Below are positions 58,100 to 64,000 of a stretch of DNA of 64,000 nucleotides, piece by piece. The first letter of the stretch is position 1, and every line of letters begins with the position of its first letter. A model generated the notes under the pieces. That model was given only the letters and a program-made list of their open reading frames with translations. It was not told the DNA's origin and ran no database searches. This DNA is from Siphonodentalium dalli (Eukaryota > Mollusca > Scaphopoda > Gadilida > Siphonodentaliidae). The stretch spans positions 175,605,692-175,669,691 of the forward strand of contig CP136061.1 in assembly GCA_032622095.1 (NCBI GenBank). Reading direction: 5' to 3'. A program made the translations under genes and the position numbers.

Positions 58100-58461
58100 C
58101 CGGAGGGAGGAATTTAGACAGGAATTTTGCCATTAACCTGTGGATCGTTGACCACAGTAGGGTTCTTTAACGTGCACACATGGTTGTACACGGGACAGCC
58201 ATTAACGTCCCCACCCGATAGGACGGCGTGATCAAACTAGTGTCATCCCTGTACATGACACTGGGCGGGAGAGGATTATCGCTTAACGACACCTCAGCGA
58301 GGCATACACGGTACTTTATATAGGCACGCTCAGAACTCCTGACTTTTGTTTTGTCGAGGATCGAGGTGGATCGATCCTGGGTCCAAGCGAAACCTCTGGC
58401 CAGTAGTCGAACAATCTAACCACTCTGGCCAGTAGTCGAACACACTAACCACTCGGCCATC
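58100..58461 (-). mobile_element. tRNA-derived SINE with duplicated head
   Basis: On the minus strand from 58459: TGGCCGAGTGGTTAG (A-box-like), later GGATCGATCC (B-box-like, near 58370) preceded by CTTGGACCCA, then a body including CTCGCTGAGGTGTCGTTAAG and GTGTGCACGTTAAAGAACCC. An internal polymerase III promoter followed by an unrelated body is the known SINE plan. Odd point: the A-box part is present twice in tandem with a ~34-bp offset (GGCCGAGTGG at 58450-58459 and GGCCAGAGTGG just inside), so the A-to-B spacing is abnormal for the outer copy. I cannot name the SINE family. Confidence 0.6.
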
Positions 58462-58477
58462 ACACTTCGTATTTTTG

Positions 58478-58660
58478 AAAAAACATGACTGCCAATGGCC
58501 ATCTTGGATTTTACTCTTTGTATGACTAAATTTTCGGCACACACTAGAGGCCAACTCCCTCATCCGATTATCACCATACTTCATATGGAGTTTTGGGGTT
58601 ACCTCTAGATGGGAGCGATCTTGGATTTTAACTTCTATTAGTATTATTGCATCCTTTGGA
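58478..58660 (+). repeat. Diverged A-type monomer
   Basis: AAAAAACATGACTGCC, GGCCATCTTGGATTTTACTC, TTTGTATGACTAAATTTTC and CATATGGAGTTTTGGGGTTAC place this as one old monomer of the 54645-54960 type. It is immediately next to the SINE. Confidence 0.6.
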
Positions 58661-58981
58661 GCTCCCTACAGACAAACTTTTTCATTCAATTAATTCTAAA
58701 CTCTAGTTACTTAAGGTGTTTCCATGCCTGAGCTATGTCAGGAGGTCGAAACTTTAGATGGACCTACGCAGAAGACTACTTAAATGTTAAGCTACTACAC
58801 CACATGAAGGAATCTTTACTATCTAAAGTCTACATCAAGCATTTTATATAATAACTAGGCTTCAAATTCCCAGTGGGAAATTTGGATACTTCTATATATA
58901 ATGTTTTCCCTATTTCTCACGTTATATATAACATTCTTCTCGCTGTCTCGCTTTATCACTTTCTCACTTTCTCTCTTTTAA

Positions 58982-60168
58982 CTCTTTCGTTGCCGAGCTA
59001 ATTTTACACCTAAATTGCCGGAGAATTTATGAGAAAACTGATTTTATTGTGGAAAAGTATGATACAATAATAGTCTTCTTCTTATGAAATAATGTTTCAA
59101 ATATCAAGGACATGTATGTAGGTGATTAGCCAAAGAATTGCAGGTGAATATTTTGCCGAAGAATATTCACGACAATTAAGGGGCATAACTCCTTGTCACC
59201 CAAGGGAAATAACTCCAAATAAGGATTTTTTTGCAATAATCCTATTGAAAAATGACCCAGAACCTGCTATATTCAATATTGGTTCTCTGAGACAGTATTC
59301 CAACGATGATGATCTGATAAATCTTTCTACTGTCTTTCTCATTTAAAAACTTGTAAGAATAAATTAGGGTCTAGTTCTGGTATAGCTGGACCATATGTGA
59401 GGAGCTACACAATGCAGGAGCCGATTTTAGAATTTAGTTGCACAGTTTATTACGAAAATAGCTAGGTTTTTTAATTGAGGAAAATGGCAATTTTGACTGT
59501 CAAAAAACAAAACAAAAATTGTGATATATAATTAAATCTCTAACTACAAGCTTATCATCATTGTGCTATAAATAAAATAACAAAAATGACACATATGCAT
59601 GTGGTCTAAACTGTCACTGAGGCACGCTGGGGCCTGTGGGAGTTTATAATCACGCCGTTTGTTTTTAGTGAATTGCGTTTTTACCTTGAAAAATAGGTGA
59701 TTCATTCAGCAAAAACGGCAATTTTGACTATTAAAAATACTAATAAAACAATCTAAAGTACACATAATCTTTATTGTAATGTCAGGTTGTCATACTATCA
59801 TGTTTAAATTAGTTAATGCATTGGTAAAATGCAGATCTTTCATATAAATAATTGTCTAAAAATATTTTTCTGAAATTGTCGGCCATTTTGGATTTCCGAC
59901 TGCGGATCTTACATTTTTTTTACAAACTTATTTCATTATTTTAATTTTCAAACGTCTTAAAAAGGATTAAAAATCAGATATATACTGCAGAATTTAATTA
60001 GAAACAATTAAAACAATAATTTTATGAAACTTTAAAAACTTATTTATTATTGTCATACAGTTGTGATCAAAATAATTACGGTTACAATTATGGCCGATAA
60101 TATCGGCCCTGGCAATTTACCGACCGGGATATTTGGGCCGATAATATCGGCCCCTGGCAATCAAAGAG
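58982..60168. mobile_element. Possible piggyBac-like non-autonomous element
   Basis: TTAA on both sides (58978-58981, 60169-60172) and 13-bp ends CTCTTTCGTTGCC / GGCAATCAAAGAG, matching at 11 of 13 positions when inverted. TTAA duplication with ends resembling CYCTTTNNNTGCC is the pattern I know for piggyBac-like miniature elements. The interior is AT-rich; two hairpins GGCCGAT-AAT-ATCGGCC lie near the right end (60092, 60137). A 74-codon frame (59122-59346) has no domain. Short ends and AT-rich context make this tentative. Confidence 0.4.
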
Positions 60169-60170
60169 TT

Positions 60171-60271
60171 AAAGTGATTATGAAAAGTTCTGACTGTTAT
60201 GTTCTCCAGAGTCCCAGTCTTTTTAGTCTTTGCAGTCTGGTGAGCGACCCCACAGTCTTTGACTGTCTTGT
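60171..60271 (+). mobile_element. B4: solo 3' end of a B-family element
   Basis: AAGTGATTATGAAAAGTTCT through GGTGAGCGACCCC, ACAGTC-TTT-GACTGT and CTTGT, matching the last 100 bp of B1-B3. The left edge is exactly the TTAA bordering the possible piggyBac-like element; in B1-B3 the same place reads CTTTTAAAGTG, which also contains TTAA, so that element may have landed in a B copy whose 5' part is no longer recognisable. Confidence 0.7.
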
Positions 60272-60600
60272 TTATAAAATGGTCAAAACCATGTAAAAAA
60301 ATCTCTTGAAAATGGCTATATTATAAAAAATCAATCTATGATAGTTACAATTGTGATAAATGAGACAAAACATCCACCTAACGGACCTCAATCAGTATAC
60401 TTATCATAAGAAAAAAGAAATGTCACATAAGGTTTGATGTATTTTGAAAAAGATTCAAATTTGTAATTTTTCGGGTTATATTTGATAAAATTTCAAATTT
60501 TCGGCCAGCGAAAAATGGTCATAACTTAAAAATCGTTTCACATCATTTATGCTAATATCTAATGAGAAATAATGACCATTTATCTGATATGTTTCCTTAT
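60272..60600. other. AT-rich flank of A7; 3' half duplicated at 62341
   Basis: No gene. 60537-60600 (CATCATTTATGCTAATATCT ... GTTTCCTTAT) recurs at 62341-62401 immediately before A8, so the two A elements sit behind copies of the same 60-bp flank. Confidence 0.55.
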
Positions 60601-62198
60601 TAGCTCAACTTACTTTGTAAGTTTGAGCTATTGCCATGGTTTGGGGTCCGTCGTCCGTGCGTGTATGCGTGGTGTGCGTGTGTCCGTCAACAATTTCTTT
60701 GGCGCAGGCTACAGGTCGTACCTTTGGTCTAATCTTTATAGAGATATGTCATGATTGTTGACATTGACATGTAGATGGGAACAAGTCATTTTGGGGTCAT
60801 TCTGCCAAAAAACATGGGCCGCTGGCGATCATTTTGGATTTCAAAAATCAATCCATTGGCACGGGCTACAGGTCGTACTGTTCGTCTGATCATCATGAAA
60901 TTTGTCATGGATGTTAATATTGACATGTAGATGGGAACGAGTCATAATCGGAACTTCATGAAACTTGTCATGGATATTAAAAATGACATGTAGATGGGAA
61001 CGAGTCATTTTGAGGTCGTTTGGCCGAAAAACATGGCCCCCAGCAGCCATCTTGGATTTTACTCTTTGCATGACAAAATCCTTTGGCGCGGCTACAGGTC
61101 GTACCTTTGGTCTAATCTTTATGAAATTTGTCATGAATGTTGACATTGTCATGTAGATGGGAACGAGTCATTTTGGGATCATTTGGCCAAAAAAATGGCC
61201 GCTGGTGGCCATCTTTGATTTAAAAATTCAATCCATTGGCGCGGGCTACATGTCGTACTGTTCGTCTGATCATCATGAAATTTGTCATGGATGTTAATAT
61301 TGATATGTAGATGGGAACGAGTCATTTTGGGGTCGTTCGGCCAAAAAACATGGCCGCCAGCAGCCATCTTGTATTTTACTCTTTGCATGACTAAATCCTT
61401 TGGCGCTGGCTACAGGTCGTAGCTTTGATCAGAACTTCATGAAATTTGACATGGATATTAGAAATGACATGTAGATGGGTACTAGTCATTTTGGGGTCGA
61501 AAATCATGGCCGCCATCTTGGATTTTACTCTTTGCATGACTAAATCCTTTGGTGCGGGCTACAGGTCGTACCTTTGGTCTAATCTTTATGAAATTTGTCA
61601 TGAATATTGACATGTAGATGGGAACGAGTCATTTTGGGGTCATTTGGCCAAAAAACATGGCCGCTGGCAGCCATCTTGGATTTAAAAATTTGATCCATTG
61701 GCGCGGGCTACAGGTCGTACTGTTCGTCTGATCATGAAATGTGTTATGGATGTTAACAATGACATGCAGATGGGAATGAGTCCTTTTGGGGTCATTCGGC
61801 CAAAAAACATGGCCACCAGCAGCCATCTTGGATTTTACTGTTTGCATGACTAAATCCTTTGGCACAGGCTACAGGTCTTACCTTTGGTCAGATCATTATG
61901 AGATTTGTAATGACTGTTGACATTGACATGTACATAGATGGGAATGAGTCATTTTGAGGTAATTCGGAAAAAAACCATTTTAGAATTTACTCTTTGCATC
62001 ACTAAATCATTTGGCACACCATAATAACCTCATCCCTGATCCGATGATTATAAAACTTGTCATGAATGTTGATATGGACATGTACATCTTGTCTTAATTA
62101 GACATTTCAATTAGCACCCTTCTAATTCCTCCATTTACTGTCAACCATTAAATTATTCCCCTACCTAAGTTGAGCTACAGTGTCATTGACACTTTCAT
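60601..62198 (+). mobile_element. A7: complete A-family element, subfamily I
   Basis: The 5' hairpin TAGCTCAACTTACTTTG/GTAAGTTTGAGCTA is followed by a GCGTGTG microsatellite and about eight monomers with the 'CTTTGGCGCGGGCTACAGG' variant. The unique tail is shared with A4 (TAGACATTTCAATTAGCAC, TCCTCCATTTACTGTC). The 3' terminus AAGTTGAGCTA, AGTGTC-ATT-GACACT, TTCAT lies at 62167-62198. Confidence 0.75.
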
Positions 62199-62401
62199 AT
62201 TCATCATAATGTTGCCCCTACCCTGCCCTACCCCTAAAAATAAATTTTGTGAAAAAAAAATAACATATTTGAATAATGGTAGTTTCTTATAATTTTGAAC
62301 AATCAAATGGATACAAGACATTATTTTAACAGTCCACATCTGACATCATTTATGCTAATATCTAAGGAGAAATAATGACCATTTATTTTATGTTTCCTTA
62401 T
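62199..62401. other. Spacer between A7 and A8
   Basis: AT-rich; ends with the 60-bp sequence duplicated from the A7 left flank (60537-60600). No feature otherwise. Confidence 0.5.
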
Positions 62402-64000
62402 TAGCTCAACTTTACTTTGTAAAGTTTGAGCTATTGCCATGGCTTTGTCGTCCGTCGTCCGTGTGTACGTGTGTGCGTGTGTTCGTGTGTGCGTGTGTAC
62501 GTGTGTACGTAAGGCGTCAACAATGCAGGCTACAGGTCGTACCTTTCGTCGGATCATTATGAAATTTGTCATGGCTGTTGACATCAACATTTAGACCAGA
62601 ATAATTAATTTTGGGGTCATTCGGAAAAAAAACATGGCCGCCAGTGGCCATATTGGATTTCAAAATTCAATCCATTAGCACGGGCTACATGCCGTACTGT
62701 TTGTCTGATCTTCATGAAATTTGTCATGGATGTTAATATTGACATGTAGATGGGAACGAGTCATTTTGGGGTCATTCGGCCAAAAAACATGGCCGCCAGC
62801 AGCCATTTTGTATTTTACTCTTTGTATGACTAAATCCTTTAGCACGGGCTACAGGTCGTACTTTTAGTCTGATCATCATAAATTTTGTCAAGAATGTTAA
62901 TAATGACATGTAGATGGGAACGAGTCATTTTGGGGTTATTCGGACAAAAAACATGGCCGCCAGCAGCCATCTTGGATTTCAAAATTTAATCCATTAGCAC
63001 GGGCCACAGGTCGTACTGTTCGTCTGATCACCATGAAATTTGTCATGGATGATAATATTGACATGTAGATGGGAACGAGTAATTTTGGGGTCATTCGGCC
63101 AATAAACATGGCCGCCAGCAGCCATCTTCGATTTTACTCTTTGTATGACTAAATTCTTTAGCACGGGCTGCAGGTCGTACCTTTAGTCTGATCATCATAA
63201 AATTTGTCACGGATATTAACAATGACATGTAGATGGGAACGAGTAATTTTGGGGTCATTCGGCTAAAAAACATGGTCGCCAGCAGCCATCTTGGATTTTA
63301 CTCTTTGTATGACTAAATTCTTTAGCACGGGCTACAGGTCCTACTTTTAGTCTGATCATCATAAAATTTGTCAAGAATGTTAATAATGACATGTAGATGG
63401 GAACGAGTCATTTTGGGGTCATTCGGCCGAAAAACATGGCCGCCAGCAGCCATCTTGGATTTTACTCTTTGTATGACTAAATCCTTTAGCACGGGCTACA
63501 GGTCGTACCTTTAGTCTGATCATCATAAAATTTGTCATGGTTGTTTAAATTGGAATGTAGATGGGAACGAGTCATTTTGGGGTCATTCGGACAAAAAACA
63601 TGGCCGCCAGCAGCCATATTGGGTTTAAAAATTTAATCCATTAGCACGGGCCACAGGTCGTACTGTTCTTCTGATCATCATGAAATTTGTCATGGATGAT
63701 AATATTGACATGTAGATGGGAACGAGTAATTTTGGGGTCATTCGGCCAAAAAACATGGCCGCCAGCAGCCATCTTGGATTTTACTCTTTGTATGACTAAA
63801 TTCTTTAGCACGGGCTGCAGGTCGTACCTTTAGTCTGATCATCATAAAATGTGTCATGGATGTTAACAATGACATGTAGATGGGAACGAGTAATTTTGGG
63901 GTCATTCGGCCAAAAAACCTGGACGCCAGCAGCCAATTTTGATTTTACTCTTTGTATGACTAAATCCTTTAGCACGGGCTACAGGTTGTACCTTTAGTCT
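62402..64000 (+). mobile_element. A8: A-family element, subfamily II, running off the window
   Basis: The 5' hairpin with TTTACTTTG/GTAAAG, TTGCCATGGCTTTGTCGTCC, a GTGTGTACGT microsatellite (62458-62512) and the first monomer containing GACATCAACATTTAGACC, all as in A3. About ten monomers with 'CTTTAGCACGGGC' follow to the window edge; no 3' terminus reached. Minus-strand frames are monomer translations. Confidence 0.75.

Noticed and set aside
58340-58461. A functional tRNA gene
   Set aside because: A- and B-box-like motifs only; the head is tandemly duplicated, no cloverleaf can be closed, and an unrelated body follows. A SINE head, not a tRNA gene.

Overview
This window reads as nuclear DNA of an animal, most likely a mollusc and probably a bivalve. 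The grounds are (i) families opening with TAGCTCA..., TATCCCCCGCC... or TATGTTTACC... hairpins followed by (TCCG)n/(GTGTCC)n microsatellite and ~150-bp minisatellite monomers, a style I associate with mollusc genomes, (ii) an I-group LINE with an RNase H domain, and (iii) a tRNA-headed SINE. I cannot support any intact host gene, rRNA, functional tRNA or CRISPR. Nearly every open reading frame above 60 codons lies in repeat DNA. The many similar short ORFs on the minus strand of 2.4-4, 8.3-17.8 and 60.6-64 kb are translations of minisatellite monomers, not proteins. The only convincing coding remnants are one LINE (ORF1 fragment, then ORF2 broken by two one-base indels; 33.0-37.5 kb, minus) and a fragment of a BED-like zinc finger (6.85-7.3 kb).

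Layout. 0.6-2.0 kb: Helentron-like element G1. 2.45-4.06 kb: two A-family elements, the second starting inside the first. 4.1-5.2 kb: degenerate ~160-bp tandem units. 5.2-8.3 kb: DNA transposon J, with ~95-bp terminal inverted repeats and the zinc-finger fragment. 8.3-17.8 kb: A-family elements A3-A6 and a tandem segmental duplication containing repeat E. 17.8-53.7 kb: one nested stack. 53.7-58.5 kb: degenerate minisatellites and a SINE. 59-60.2 kb: a small element with TTAA flanks. 60.6-64 kb: two more A elements.

The main result is the stack between 17.8 and 53.7 kb, taken apart using copies inside the window as empty sites. The 5' part of G2 (17809) and a G-type 3' end (53729) enclose a small H element and a 34-kb foldback-like element F (18820-53194, flanked by TA). 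Inside F sits a composite of two B elements (21876-48439). B2 is split at one TTA by element C (29975-40464) and, directly next to it, D2 (40468-48319). C carries D1 (31738-38294), D1 carries the LINE, and D2 carries a third B copy.

Four otherwise different families (A, B, G, H) share one plan: a 5'-terminal hairpin, a 3' subterminal motif repeating the right arm of that hairpin, then (clear in A, B and G, weak in H) a 3' hairpin and a short tail, with insertion into T-runs and no visible target duplication. This is what is known for Helentron-type (Helitron2) rolling-circle elements and their non-autonomous derivatives (HINEs). All assignments come from reading the sequence by eye; boundaries inside T-runs are uncertain by 1-2 bases, and no database search was possible.
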